From assembly GCA_019638495.1 (NCBI GenBank), contig JAHBTQ010000004.1, positions 1-64,000 of the forward strand: DNA of 64,000 bases, read 5' to 3'. The position numbers and the translations under genes were made by a program. The notes beneath the pieces were generated by a model, which worked only from the letters and a program-made list of their open reading frames with translations, did no database searches and was not told the origin of the DNA. This DNA comes from Taibaiella sp. (GTDB lineage Bacteria > Bacteroidota > Bacteroidia > Chitinophagales > Chitinophagaceae). This document shows positions 1 to 9,283 of the stretch, piece after piece. Each line of letters begins with the position of its first letter. Within the stretch, counting starts at the first letter, position 1.

Positions 1-3000
1 GCTGCCAAATGTTATTGCAGAGTTGGTACCGGCTGCTGATGTCAGCGTCCCGCCACCTACTGTCTTAAGATTATATAGTACACCTGTCTGGCCAAAGCTC
101 ATGCCTACTGCAACGCCTGACCCGCCAGCACAGAAGTTACCACCACCCGTCACGCTGTATACGTTCGGAAGTGGGTTGATACCGATCGTCGCACTGCCTG
201 ACATGCTCGTCTGGCAGCCTGCTCCTGCTCCAAGGTTTGCAATAGCTGTATAAGAACCAGCGGCTGTATATGTGCCCAATGACAATGGACCACCTGTACC
301 AGTTGCAGTTCCAACAACAGATGCGCTGCGGAAGATCGTATAAAGTACTCCAGGATCTGAGCTCAGCATGATAACTTCCGGAGCAGAAGCTACGTCACCA
401 GCACAATAGTTACCGCCACCTGTTACTGTGTGAACAGATGGAATGCTCGTCACATTTACTACAGCAGTACCCGTACTTGCGCGAGTACACCCTGTGCCTG
501 TATTTGTAGACATTACAGTATAAGTACCGGTAGCAGTGAACGTACCAAAGTTGATTGCAGAACCGGTACCAGCTACAGCGCTACCAACAGTGCTAGCACC
601 ACGATAAAGCTGGTAGTTGTTGCCACTGCTTGACGTTGATATACCAATAGCAACGCCAGAACCACCGGTACAGTAACTACCGCCACCAGTCATTGCGAAT
701 GCTGCAGACGCTGCATTCACAGTAAAGTTTGCAGTATTGCCACTAGAAACCGTACTGCTACAAACGCCATTTGAAACCGCTGTAACAGTAACAGTAGTTG
801 ACCCTGAAGCGGAGAGCAACGCAGAGGGAACTGTGAATGTTCCACTTGACGCGCCCATTGACAACACAGCAGTATTACCTGTAGAGGAGCTAGCACCGGA
901 TACACTAAACGTTACTGTATAGGTTCCCGCACCAAGTGTTGTGCTGTTTATCGTTACAGTGCGATCAAGGCCAAAGCACAGGTCAGCAACTGCCGGCATA
1001 CTAAAGTTTGATACATTCGGATTTGAACCTACTGCAAAAGCAGCCGTGTTGTTTGTTGTTGGTGTTGATGTACATCCGAGTCCGGTAGCGATTGCGGTAA
1101 CCGTAACTGTTGTATTACCTGCAGAAGCAAGCAGACCAGCCGGGATAGTAAACGTACCCGTTGCAGCTCCCATAGTCAATGTAGCCGTATTACCTGAAGA
1201 CGTATTCGCACCGCTAAGACTATATGTTGCTACAAATGTACCTGTACCAAGCGAAGTAGAGCTAAGCGTAACAACCGAACCCGAACCAGAGCAGGAGTTA
1301 GTTGCTGTTGTAGACGTGTAGTTAGATATATCAGGTGTACCACTTAACACCACAGTAATAGGAGCAGTAGTAACTGATGATGTTCCGCAAGTAACTGTGT
1401 TACGATAGTAGAAAGTACCTTGAGTAGACACACTTGGGAAATATGTTGCGTTAGTCGCGCCGCTAATTGCAGAGTAGCCAGCAGTAGGGCTCGTAGAAGA
1501 CACCTGCCATGCGTATGATACGCCACCTACCGTTTCATCTGTATTAAAGAGATAAGCCGTATATGGATTACATCCGAAAGCATTATATGCGCTCGTGATA
1601 CCTGCAGTTGGCGTACCTGAGCAAGCCACAGCACCCGGAGCCACACCTCCTGTGATCACAACCTTATAATCACGCGTTTCACCGTATGTAACTGAAGTAG
1701 TGATACAAGGAGCAATGTTTGGATATGGGTTACCGCCGCAACAGCCTGAATAGTTACCCACCAGCCTAAGCCTGTGCGTACCATTGATAGCAGTAGACGG
1801 AATCACATAGTTAACAGCGTTGAATGGAGATCCGGAATACGTAGTTGTACTGGTGCTCGTAACACCACCACCTACGCTTTCTGATGGAGAGAAAACGCCA
1901 TCATCGTTAAAGTCGATCCAAGCCTGGTGCTGGTAGTTGCCCCAGTAGCTGTTACCGCCAATGCTCACTGTGTAGGTAGCACCAGCTGCCAACGTTACCG
2001 TTGTAGACGCGTACCTGTCAGTGTAGTTTGCGCCTGTCGAGCCGCAAGTGCTGCTCGGGTCGTTTATTGCGCCTGACGTACCTGCCAGGTTTGCAATACT
2101 AACTGGCATTGACAAACCCGAGCATGAAGTAGCATATGATGGGTTGCAGTAAGTTGGAGCCGTGTAGCTTACTGAAACCGGAGAAGTAGTGGATTGCGCA
2201 CCGGTTGCAGAGCAAGTGACTACACAACGAAACTGAGACGCAGCAAAAATGCCCGTAAAGGTGTACGTAGAGTACAAACCATCCTGCATTTTCACCCACG
2301 TTGTTCCACCATCCGTTGAGCGCTCCCACTGATATGCGAGGCCACCGGAAGCTGAGCTACCTGAAAGTGACGCTGTGAAACTTGTTGTAGAATTACCAGA
2401 TGTAGGTGTAATTGCAGCGGTTCCTGCTGTAGGCGTGCCCGAGCATACCGATGTACCGGTACCTGTTACTGCAATATTATATGCACTTGCAAGGCCACCG
2501 CCTGTTACAGATATATTACCACTTGCTGCACCAGAGGCAGATGGCATGAAGCGGGCATATACACGCTTACCGGAGAACGCGCCCCCTGAGTATACAATTG
2601 ACACACCAGATGACGACCAGCTCACACCGTTAAGCGAAAGTTCCCAACCCGAAGGCGGTGTTACCGGAAGTGTACCTGTACCCGGAACAAGATTGGTTGC
2701 ATTAAGCAGGAATGAGCGAGGAGGAACTGAGCCGTTAGGCGCTGTAGTTGACACCACTGATACCGGGCCAAAAGCAAGTGAAGCTACAGAAGAAGTAACT
2801 GCAGCAGGAGCATTAATGATCGAAACACGGTAATCGCGTGTTTCACCATATGTGATCGAAGTAGTTGGACAAGATGCAATCGTTGGATAAGGTGTACCAC
2901 CGCAGCATCCGAAATAGTTACCTACTATGCGCATACGATGCGTACCTGTCGCAGCACCTGACGGAATAACCAAAGACATCGGGTTAGCACCGGAAGTCGC

Positions 3001-4761
3001 GGAACTAGTAATAGTACCACCACCTACAGATTCTTCCGGCGAATAAACACCATTGTCATTAAAGTCTATCCAAATCTGCACACCGTAGTTGCCGGTATAT
3101 CCGTTACCGCCTATGTTAGCTGTGTAAGTAGTTCCATTATATAGTGTCACTGACTGCGTGGAAGTCTTGTCCTGGTAGTTTGGCGCTGTGCCACCGCAAC
3201 CAGTGCTTGGGTCAGTTATCGAAGTACCTCCGACCCCCACAAGTGAAGCGATACCTGTAGGCATTGCAAAGCTGGAACACGATGTCGCATATGCTGGAGT
3301 ACATCCTGAAGCAGGAAGATTGAAGGTTACAAAGGTTGATGTGGAGTTTGCGCTGGCAAATGTTGGACAAGTCACTACACAACGGAAATAGGTGCTGGCA
3401 GTAAGACCTGTATATACGTATGTACTGGTTACTGCACCCGGTACATTCGTCCAGGGAGCACTACCGGTTGGCGAGGTTTGCCATTGAAATGTCAGGCCAC
3501 CGCTGGCGCTGGCGCCTGAGAGCGATAGCGTGATTGCGGTACTACCATTTCCTGAAGAAGGAGAAGCGCTTGCAGTGCCAGCAGAAGGTGTTGCAGAACA
3601 AGCCGCGGCACCGCTACCGGATACTGCGATATTTACTGCAGTAGGAAGACCGCCACCGGTGATCGTTACGTTTCCTGAATAAGATGTCACAGCCGTTGGC
3701 GCAAAGCGCACGAGAACTGTAGCTCCACTTATAGTATTACCTGTGTAAGAAATAGTCGCGGTTGATCCCCATGTTGATCCATCTGTAGAAACCTGGAAGT
3801 TAGCAGGCGCTGTAACTGTAAACGTACCCGCTGCAGTGAGGTATATTCCGCTAAATGAAAATGCCAGATCAGAAGTTGTAGATGGCGTTACTGCGCCAAA
3901 TGCCAATGAAGTTACAGTAGGAGTAATTGTAGGGATTGCCGGAGTAATAACTACATATCCATTACCTGTCCTGAAACCTGCAGTAGTAGTACCACCGGAA
4001 ACACCAGTGCCACCATAAAACGACGAACCTCCGCAAGCACTACCATAATAGGCGCCACCGCCACCATAATAGCCGCCGCCGCCGCCGCCGCCGAAGTTTG
4101 AAGTGTTTGCGTTACCGCCGTAGCCCAGGCCACCTGCTGTGGGACCAGAACCACCTGTTGCGGCAGCGCCACCCGCTGTCTGGGTACCAGGACCTCCACC
4201 CCAGGTTAATGTATAAGAACCACAGTCGTTTCCGAGACCACCAGTGAGGCCACCGCCATCACCACCGTTCTCACCACAATCCCATGCAGAGCCACCACCG
4301 CCAGCACCAACTATTAGTCGGCTGTTGAGGGCTGTCGTGGTACTGCCTGAAACCGTACGAATATCTGACGCACCACCACCACCAGCACCGCCGCATCCGC
4401 CAGCAGTGGTACCATTACCACCCTGGGCGCCACCGCCGCTGTTTGAACCACCAACAACTGAAGTAGATCCGCATGAACCGGCAACAGGCTGTTGCCCCAC
4501 ATAAATATACAACGTGTTACCAGGGCTTACCGAGATGGTTCCCTGGGCTCGCCCTCCCTTACCACCGGTATTACCAGTAGTAGAGTAGTTACCGCCCTGG
4601 GCGCCACATACATCAACAGCTAACAGCGTCACACCCGACGGGACAGTGTACGTTTGTACGCTACCTGTGTAGTTAAACGTGGTTTGTGCCGTTACTCCCA
4701 GACTGCAGCCCAAAAGCACGGTGACCAGGGCTGCAAGATTAAATAGGAAAACTTTTTTCAT
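1..4761 (-). CDS. Giant secreted modular adhesin-like protein (3' end outside window)
   Basis: The reading frame is open from the ATG at 4761 to base 1, at least 1587 codons, with no stop, so the C-terminus lies beyond the left edge. It begins with a signal peptide (MKKVFLFNL, ending near GVTAQ). A glycine-rich region follows (about residues 44-257), then an ASH/choice-of-anchor-like beta domain (about 268-375), an Ig-like stretch, and a GEVED-type domain with WIDFNDNGV and YGETRDYRV motifs (about 490-644). The same three-module block repeats (about 648-1032, WIDFNDDGV, YGETRDYKV). After that come two repeats with NTATLTMG/TTVTVTA signatures and three repeats of about 90 residues starting VTGGGxYC. 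These domains are common in T9SS-exported Bacteroidota surface proteins, so a sorting domain at the missing C-terminus is likely but unseen. Adhesion or a cell-surface role is inference; no catalytic motif is visible. Confidence 0.85.
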   Translation of the reverse strand, partial: MKKVFLFNLAALVTVLLGCSLGVTAQTTFNYTGSVQTYTVPSGVTLLAVDVCGAQGGNYSTTGNTGGKGGRAQGTISVSPGNTLYIYVGQQPVAGSCGSTSVVGGSNSGGGAQGGNGTTAGGCGGAGGGGASDIRTVSGSTTTALNSRLIVGAGGGGSAWDCGENGGDGGGLTGGLGNDCGSYTLTWGGGPGTQTAGGAAATGGSGPTAGGLGYGGNANTSNFGGGGGGGYYGGGGAYYGSACGGSSFYGGTGVSGGTTTAGFRTGNGYVVITPAIPTITPTVTSLAFGAVTPSTTSDLAFSFSGIYLTAAGTFTVTAPANFQVSTDGSTWGSTATISYTGNTISGATVLVRFAPTAVTSYSGNVTITGGGLPTAVNIAVSGSGAAACSATPSAGTASASPSSGNGSTAITLSLSGASASGGLTFQWQTSPTGSAPWTNVPGAVTSTYVYTGLTASTYFRCVVTCPTFASANSTSTFVTFNLPASGCTPAYATSCSSFAMPTGIASLVGVGGTSITDPSTGCGGTAPNYQDKTSTQSVTLYNGTTYTANIGGNGYTGNYGVQIWIDFNDNGVYSPEESVGGGTITSSATSGANPMSLVIPSGAATGTHRMRIVGNYFGCCGGTPYPTIASCPTTSITYGETRDYRVSIINAPAAVTSSVASLAFGPVSVVSTTAPNGSVPPRSFLLNATNLVPGTGTLPVTPPSGWELSLNGVSWSSSGVSIVYSGGAFSGKRVYARFMPSASGAASGNISVTGGGLASAYNIAVTGTGTSVCSGTPTAGTAAITPTSGNSTTSFTASLSGSSASGGLAYQWERSTDGGTTWVKMQDGLYSTYTFTGIFAASQFRCVVTCSATGAQSTTSPVSVSYTAPTYCNPSYATSCSGLSMPVSIANLAGTSGAINDPSSTCGSTGANYTDRYASTTVTLAAGATYTVSIGGNSYWGNYQHQAWIDFNDDGVFSPSESVGGGVTSTSTTTYSGSPFNAVNYVIPSTAINGTHRLRLVGNYSGCCGGNPYPNIAPCITTSVTYGETRDYKVVITGGVAPGAVACSGTPTAGITSAYNAFGCNPYTAYLFNTDETVGGVSYAWQVSSTSPTAGYSAISGATNATYFPSVSTQGTFYYRNTVTCGTSSVTTAPITVVLSGTPDISNYTSTTATNSCSGSGSVVTLSSTSLGTGTFVATYSLSGANTSSGNTATLTMGAATGTFTIPAGLLASAGNTTVTVTAIATGLGCTSTPTTNNTAAFAVGSNPNVSNFSMPAVADLCFGLDRTVTINSTTLGAGTYTVTFSVSGASSSTGNTAVLSMGASSGTFTVPSALLSASGSTTVTVTAVSNGVCSSTVSSGNTANFTVNAASAAFAMTGGGSYCTGGSGVAIGISTSSSGNNYQLYRGASTVGSAVAGTGSAINFGTFTATGTYTVMSTNTGTGCTRASTGTAVVNVTSIPSVHTVTGGGNYCAGDVASAPEVIMLSSDPGVLYTIFRSASVVGTATGTGGPLSLGTYTAAGSYTAIANLGAGAGCQTSMSGSATIGINPLPNVYSVTGGGNFCAGGSGVAVGMSFGQTGVLYNLKTVGGGTLTSAAGTNSAITFGS

Positions 4762-5148
4762 ACGGAACAGTTTGAAATTTGGCGTTTTTGTTTATTTTAC
4801 TTGTATAGGTTTTCTATTTCAGCTTTTCTTTCCACTTAACATTGCATTTCCTATTCGAAACATAGCCTTATCATGGCTATAGTTTTACAAAGCAGTATAC
4901 AGCGCACGTTTCACCGCGTGAGACCTACTGAAAATGTTGGAAAATATCATTTTGTTAAAACTGTGGACATTAAAAATACTCCGCTTTCCATTAACTTTAA
5001 CATCAAAAATAGTTATTGAAATGTTAACAGTTAATAACGATTGCCGTTTTATTGCTAAACAAAGTCTTGAAGAAATGAAAATTAACCAGCGGAAACAATT
5101 AATCGATTGTATTCTAACAGGATAACAAATACACGGAATTATACATAA
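4762..5148. other. AT-rich intergenic region, no gene supported
   Basis: This is the upstream region of the giant surface protein. It is markedly AT-rich and holds only a 63-codon frame (4934-5125) with low-complexity Ile/Leu/Lys composition and no recognisable domain. No clear TAnnTTTG promoter element was found on the minus strand. Confidence 0.5.
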
Positions 5149-5187
5149 AAATAAGAGAGGCTGGTCGCGGACCAGCCTCTCTTATTT
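5149..5187 (-). terminator. Strong stem-loop terminator
   Basis: A perfect 18-bp inverted repeat (5149-5166 with 5170-5187) surrounds a GCG loop, with GAGAGGCTGGTC in the stem. It lies about 50 bases after the stop of the lipoprotein gene ending at 5238. A-runs and T-runs at the ends suggest it can work in either direction. Confidence 0.8.
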
Positions 5188-5237
5188 GAAAACGGTTAAA
5201 AATTTCGGGACAAAAATTAAGCCCGGAAGGGTAAATG

Positions 5238-5840
5238 TTAATTCAGCTTTCTGCCAGCAAGTACTTTGCCGCCAGAAGATGCGTTAGCGGCACCACCCGC
5301 GGCGCTCTTTTTAATCACGAGTTTCGCTTCTCCAGCACTTCCACAGCCGTCACAGGCTACTTTATATGTCTTGTTCTCGTAGGTAACGTCAGCCACGCCG
5401 TTATACCAGTTTGTGCCTTGCAAAGTGAAATGTTCATTTGCGTAGAGTGCTGCAAAAACAAAAGAATTCTGCGGCGCATCGAAGCTGATGTACAAGCTGT
5501 CACCTTTTACCTTCTCACATACACCCGGGGTATACGCCGGAATAGTGTGTTCTGTCACTTTCTGCAGGTCGCCATAAGAGACCATACCATTCTTCACAGA
5601 ACTCCCCCCGGTACCCGGCGTAGTATAACGCAGCACCAACGGCTGATCAATGTAGAACTGTATCTTTCGTAGGTCTGCCCTGTCCTGATCCAGGCGATAT
5701 TTTAATGCTTTTGTAAACGGTATGTATTCAGCGGGATTAGCTGCACCCGCTGTCGTAGGCTGTTCATACATCTTGTTGCTGCAGGCTGTGCCTATCATCA
5801 TCATCGCAACCGGGATAACAACTAATGCCAGTTTTTTCAT
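5238..5840 (-). CDS. Predicted lipoprotein of unknown function
   Basis: The 200-residue product starts with a type II signal peptide; the lipobox ends at Cys20 (IGTAC), so the mature protein should be lipid-anchored in the cell envelope. I do not recognise a family. Visible features are a Tyr/Asp-rich central part, a CDGCG motif near residue 166 that could bind metal or form a disulfide, and a C-terminal tail rich in Ala, Gly and Lys. The gene stands alone, with a strong stem-loop behind it and a divergent MarR regulator about 260 bp upstream. The central part includes a GDSLYISFD segment typical of beta-rich envelope proteins. A link to the MarR gene is possible from the divergent arrangement but is not shown by the sequence. 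Confidence 0.75.
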   Translation of the reverse strand: MKKLALVVIPVAMMMIGTACSNKMYEQPTTAGAANPAEYIPFTKALKYRLDQDRADLRKIQFYIDQPLVLRYTTPGTGGSSVKNGMVSYGDLQKVTEHTIPAYTPGVCEKVKGDSLYISFDAPQNSFVFAALYANEHFTLQGTNWYNGVADVTYENKTYKVACDGCGSAGEAKLVIKKSAAGGAANASSGGKVLAGRKLN

Positions 5841-6088
5841 GAAACTTTAGCTTTTTTGAATTGTCAATTAATAACTACTCTGCCAATCACTCGCTATATT
5901 ACTAATACTTTTCCAAAAAAGATAACGTTCATGCCACTTTTCCAAAAAAATCGGCGCCTGAGGTTATTAAACCAGGAAAAACCGAGCTAAATTTCGGCAT
6001 TCAAAGAATCGACAGGATATCCTTGCCGCTGAGGCATCCTCCTCTTCCTGTTGCTATCAATTCCTTCTACAAGTACAATTTTCACACT

Positions 6089-6096
6089 TAAATTTG
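6089..6096 (+). promoter_or_regulatory. Bacteroidota -7 element before marR-like gene
   Basis: TAAATTTG matches the TAnnTTTG consensus. It ends only four bases before the ATG at 6101, so the transcript would begin at or next to the start codon. No convincing -33 TTG is seen about 20 bases upstream. Confidence 0.45.
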
Positions 6097-6100
6097 CAGC

Positions 6101-6565
6101 ATGAAGCTTGAAGAAGCTATTAAATCAACTCGTTTCACTGACGAGCAACATAGGGCCACAGTCAATTTGCTGTATTCGGCCTACTGGCTGAAAAGCAGCC
6201 TCAGTGTAACATTGAAGGAATGTGGATTGACTCTGGAGCAGCATAACGTCCTTCGTATATTACGCGGTACACACCCGGGAAATATGTGTGTAAAAGAAAT
6301 CGCCTCCCGCATTGTTGAGAAAAGCTCCAATGTGCCCAGAATAATAGATAGGCTAGTAGCCAAAAAGCTGGTAAAACGTTCTCAGTCAAAAGAAGACAAG
6401 CGAGAGACCTTGGTGTCGCTAACAGAAAAAGGCATTATAACTATTGAAAAAGCCAAGAATGAAGTAGAAAGACTTACCGACGAGATCGTGAATCTTTCGT
6501 CTGAAGACGCGCTGCTTCTGAATTCACTACTGGAAAAGATGCGGGAAAGTGACAAGTCAGAATAG
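6101..6565 (+). CDS. MarR family transcriptional regulator
   Basis: The 154-residue product has the MarR layout: an N-terminal dimerisation helix region, a winged helix-turn-helix across about residues 50-110 with the segment VKEIASRIVEKSSNVPRIID as the recognition part, the wing motif SKEDKRETLVSLTEKG, and a C-terminal dimer helix. The DxR of the wing is conserved (EDKRE). MarR proteins are dimeric cytoplasmic repressors that usually sense small molecules. The gene is monocistronic and divergent from a lipoprotein gene; the next plus-strand unit is the riboswitch-controlled B12 operon, which has its own promoter. The ligand cannot be deduced from sequence. Confidence 0.92.
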   Translation: MKLEEAIKSTRFTDEQHRATVNLLYSAYWLKSSLSVTLKECGLTLEQHNVLRILRGTHPGNMCVKEIASRIVEKSSNVPRIIDRLVAKKLVKRSQSKEDKRETLVSLTEKGIITIEKAKNEVERLTDEIVNLSSEDALLLNSLLEKMRESDKSE

Positions 6566-6858
6566 GCACGATAATTCACCTCAAACCAGTTTAAAACACG
6601 CTATAGGCCCACACCACGGGCATGCCTGATAAACAGCCGGCACGGTCCGCGCCAGTATTTGCTTCCATAATGGCCGAGAACAGACCCGTCATTCATGTCT
6701 TCAGCATCCGGTTATCAAGTCGCTTTTAATGAAACGACGGATACTCTGAATAATCGGACGTCCACGCACCGGTGGTCCCAATGCACCAAAACTGCTCTTC
6801 TAAGGCCAACGGCAATTAAGATGTGTGGTACTGAATAAAAGCTTGTCACTTTCCGAAA
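6566..6858. other. Intergenic region before the B12 operon promoter
   Basis: No open frame with domain support and no clear RNA structure is visible between the marR-like stop and the promoter at 6859. Confidence 0.5.
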
Positions 6859-6889
6859 TTGCCGGGTAAAGCATATTTACATACCTTTG
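6859..6889 (+). promoter_or_regulatory. Promoter of the cobalamin operon
   Basis: TTG at 6859-6861 and TACCTTTG at 6882-6889, separated by 20 bases, match the Bacteroidota housekeeping promoter. The predicted start of transcription near 6894-6896 lies directly before the cobalamin riboswitch. Confidence 0.75.
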
Positions 6890-6897
6890 CCACCGCA

Positions 6898-7076
6898 AGG
6901 GTTCCCGTGTTGCCTAAAATCAGCACAGGATTAAAAGGGAACCGGGTGTAAGTCCCGGACATTTCCCGATGCTGTGAGCTCCAATTACAAGCTTTCTGCA
7001 ACCGATCGCCACTGTTCCATTACTACTTCGGAACGGGAAGGCAGCAGAAAGTGGAGTAAGTCAGAAGACCTGCCCG
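6898..7076 (+). promoter_or_regulatory. Cobalamin (B12) riboswitch
   Basis: The conserved core is present: AAAAGGGAACCGGGTGTAAG with GTCCCGGAC from about 6933 to 6960, then the CCCGATGCTGTGA segment at about 6965-6977, and the terminal B12 box AAGTCAGAAGACCTGCC at 7058-7074. The peripheral hairpin between them (about 7008-7050) carries the GGAACGGGAAG-type arm, and a self-complementary TGCCCGGGCA lies at 7071-7080. Such elements bind adenosyl- or other cobalamins and switch off downstream expression. Its position between the promoter and a DUF4465/BtuB operon fits control of vitamin B12 uptake. Confidence 0.93.
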
Positions 7077-7141
7077 GGCAAATTCCGCTTATGCGGAGCT
7101 TATCGCTGCTTTCGGGAACAAAGGCACAGGTAAGACGAAAA

Positions 7142-7158
7142 CGGGCTTCTGTTTTTTT
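7142..7158 (+). terminator. Candidate expression-platform terminator of the riboswitch
   Basis: CGGGCTTCTG followed by seven T residues. CTTCTG and CGGG can pair with CAGAAG and CCCG inside and just after the B12 box (7062-7076), so formation of the ligand-bound core and of this pairing may exclude each other. This is read by eye; no folding energy was computed. Confidence 0.4.
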
Positions 7159-7219
7159 CTTTTCTGATTTTTCACCCAAGGCTGCACATAAAAATTGTAT
7201 TTAAACAACCAATTTCTAT

Positions 7220-8233
7220 ATGCGCAAATTATCAATGCTACTATTAGCCATCCTGGCCCTATTAGCTCAAAAGTCTACGGCACAAACTATTGCCACGTTT
7301 GAATCACCGGCACTCCCACATGCAGATACCTTCTACACAAACTTTACTGCTTCGGGCACTGATGTAGGCTTCAACAGCGGACTCGCCCATTTCCCCTGTG
7401 TCTATGACACTTCCTTTGGCGGGTTCTGGGAGCAAGGATTTGCCTTCTCCAATATGACAGATAGTATAACCAGCGGTTTCGGCAATCAATACGCAGCAAA
7501 AACAGCAGCAGCGCACAGTGGAACCCAATACGTAACAGCATACTGCTACAACCCTGCTACATTTGAAAACAACGTACGAATCAAGCTAATCGATACAGCA
7601 ATAGGGCACCCGGTGAAGGGCTTCTATGTCACCAATTCAACGTATGCATACAACAGCATGCGGGATGGAGACATGTTTGCCCGAAAGTTCCATAATGGCG
7701 ACTGGTTTAAACTCTATGTGAAAGGCTGGTCGGGCGGCTCTCTTAAAGCCGACAGTGTTGGCGTTTACCTTGCTAATTTCCTTCACCCGGATTCAAACGA
7801 TAACTACATATTGCGCACATGGGAGTGGGTAAACCTGGAACCACTTGGCAAGGTAGATAGCCTGCAACTCTACCTGGTATCAACAGACAATGGTGCATTC
7901 GGAATGAATACGCCGGCTTATTTCTGCATGGACGATTTCACCACGTATGAGTCTTACGACACTACCACTCCAACCACGCGGGTTTTCAATGCCGAACTCC
8001 CATCTGTAAAACTATATCCGGTCCCAACAACTCACACATTAAATGTAGACATTAACGGAACTGCAGCCACTGAAATTTCTATCATAGACTTACAAGGCAG
8101 AACCGTACAGCAATTTCAAAATGTGGGTGCTCACAACGAATTGGACATAACAAACCTTGCGCCGGGCAGCTACGTGCTACTAACCCGAAGTATCTCGGGA
8201 ACAGCCACAGCTCGATTTACTCGCTGTCAATAA
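7220..8233 (+). CDS. DUF4465 T9SS-sorted protein, probable surface B12-binding protein
   Basis: The 337-residue protein has a signal peptide (cleavage after KSTAQ) and a DUF4465 domain over about residues 25-255. The family pattern is visible in FHNGDWFKLYVKGW, the YLAN segment, WEWVNLEPLGKVDSL and GMNTPAYFCMDDF. A T9SS type A sorting domain closes the protein (KLYPVPTTHTLNVDI, GRTVQQF). DUF4465 proteins recur in Bacteroidota B12 loci, and BtuH-type proteins of this neighbourhood bind cobalamin at the cell surface; assignment of that role here rests on the family, the riboswitch directly upstream and the BtuB-like gene three positions downstream. Export by T9SS rather than as a lipoprotein is a notable difference from the Bacteroides systems. 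Confidence 0.85.
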   Translation: MRKLSMLLLAILALLAQKSTAQTIATFESPALPHADTFYTNFTASGTDVGFNSGLAHFPCVYDTSFGGFWEQGFAFSNMTDSITSGFGNQYAAKTAAAHSGTQYVTAYCYNPATFENNVRIKLIDTAIGHPVKGFYVTNSTYAYNSMRDGDMFARKFHNGDWFKLYVKGWSGGSLKADSVGVYLANFLHPDSNDNYILRTWEWVNLEPLGKVDSLQLYLVSTDNGAFGMNTPAYFCMDDFTTYESYDTTTPTTRVFNAELPSVKLYPVPTTHTLNVDINGTAATEISIIDLQGRTVQQFQNVGAHNELDITNLAPGSYVLLTRSISGTATARFTRCQ

Positions 8234-8290
8234 GATTATATTTGCTGTGCACAACAATGTTGTGCACAGCTTAATTTTTCAACTTCTATA

Positions 8291-9283
8291 ATGAAATGGC
8301 TTCTCTCCATACTGTTCTCTTTAGTTAGCATTTTCGCTACTGCCCAATTCGCACCACAGGCCGGGATTTCCGGTAGCACTGCCATTAGCGCCACCGCATC
8401 GGAAATAGTAGCTTGGGCCACGAAGTGCAGTGTACAACGAGGCTATATTGATATTGCTATACCCTCAGCGGGACACACATCTACAGGAGACAGCAGTGCT
8501 GCTACTGGCCCTGCTAATGGAACAGTTGTATGTCTGGGCGATAGCGGCATTGCAACGCTATCGTTTGCCGCTTCCCTCTATGACGGGCCGGGCGCAGACT
8601 TTGCTGTTTTTGAAAACGGCTTCAAAGACCCTGCAAACCCATCGATGGCTTTCCTAGAATTAGCATTTGTAGAAGTGAGCTCAGACGGAATCAACTTCAC
8701 GAGATTTCCGGCTATATCTAACACTCCCGCTAATACGCAGATACCCGGCTCAGGAGTGTATATGGACGCCTCTCTGATCCACAATCTCGCAGGAAAGTAT
8801 GTCGCAACTTTTGGCACTCCATTTGACCTTGCAGAACTTGCCGGCACACCCGGACTTGATATTGACAATATCACACACGTGAGACTGGTAGATGTGATAG
8901 GCTCAGTCTCCTCACATACCTGCCTCGACAATGAAGGAAAGATTATCAACGACCCCTACCCCACTAACTTTCCGACAGGTGGCTTTGACCTTGATGCAGT
9001 TGCTGCTATGCATATACACAGCGCATCTATCAGCAACCGGGACAACGAACCATTACGCATCTATCCCAATCCCGCAAAAGATATCCTTCACATAGACCAA
9101 GTTAGTACAAGCACGGGTCTTCTTTGTATGTACACTGGCATAGGCAATAAAGTTGCTGAACAAAAAATAACAGGGAAGCAAACGTCAGTTGACCTTACAC
9201 AACTTGCTCCTGGCGCCTATTACATCACCTTAACTTCAGATAGCGGCACAACGCAATGGGCAGGCAACTTCATCAAATTGTAA
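8291..9283 (+). CDS. T9SS-sorted cell-surface protein of the B12 operon
   Basis: The 330-residue protein has a signal peptide ending ATAQF, a beta-rich domain, and a C-terminal T9SS sorting domain (RIYPNPAKDILHI, LAPGAYYITL). Motifs of the central domain are FAVFENGF (about residue 104), ELAFVEVSSDGINFTRFP, ITHVRLVDVIG and GGFDLDAVAAM. I know this pattern from Bacteroidota surface proteins next to cobalamin riboswitches but not from a named enzyme family; no catalytic residues stand out. Gene order, with a short 57-bp gap behind the DUF4465 gene and overlap with the next gene, supports co-transcription under the riboswitch. A role in binding corrinoids or holding the receptor complex at the surface is inference. 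Confidence 0.78.
   Translation: MKWLLSILFSLVSIFATAQFAPQAGISGSTAISATASEIVAWATKCSVQRGYIDIAIPSAGHTSTGDSSAATGPANGTVVCLGDSGIATLSFAASLYDGPGADFAVFENGFKDPANPSMAFLELAFVEVSSDGINFTRFPAISNTPANTQIPGSGVYMDASLIHNLAGKYVATFGTPFDLAELAGTPGLDIDNITHVRLVDVIGSVSSHTCLDNEGKIINDPYPTNFPTGGFDLDAVAAMHIHSASISNRDNEPLRIYPNPAKDILHIDQVSTSTGLLCMYTGIGNKVAEQKITGKQTSVDLTQLAPGAYYITLTSDSGTTQWAGNFIKL

Noticed and set aside
2375..2833. 152-codon plus-strand frame inside the giant surface protein gene
   Set aside because: It is antisense to a continuous minus-strand frame with clear domains (GEVED and Ig-like), so it is a shadow of that gene.
4934..5125. 63-codon frame in the AT-rich gap
   Set aside because: Low-complexity Ile/Leu/Lys composition, no recognisable domain and no promoter; compatible with chance in AT-rich DNA.
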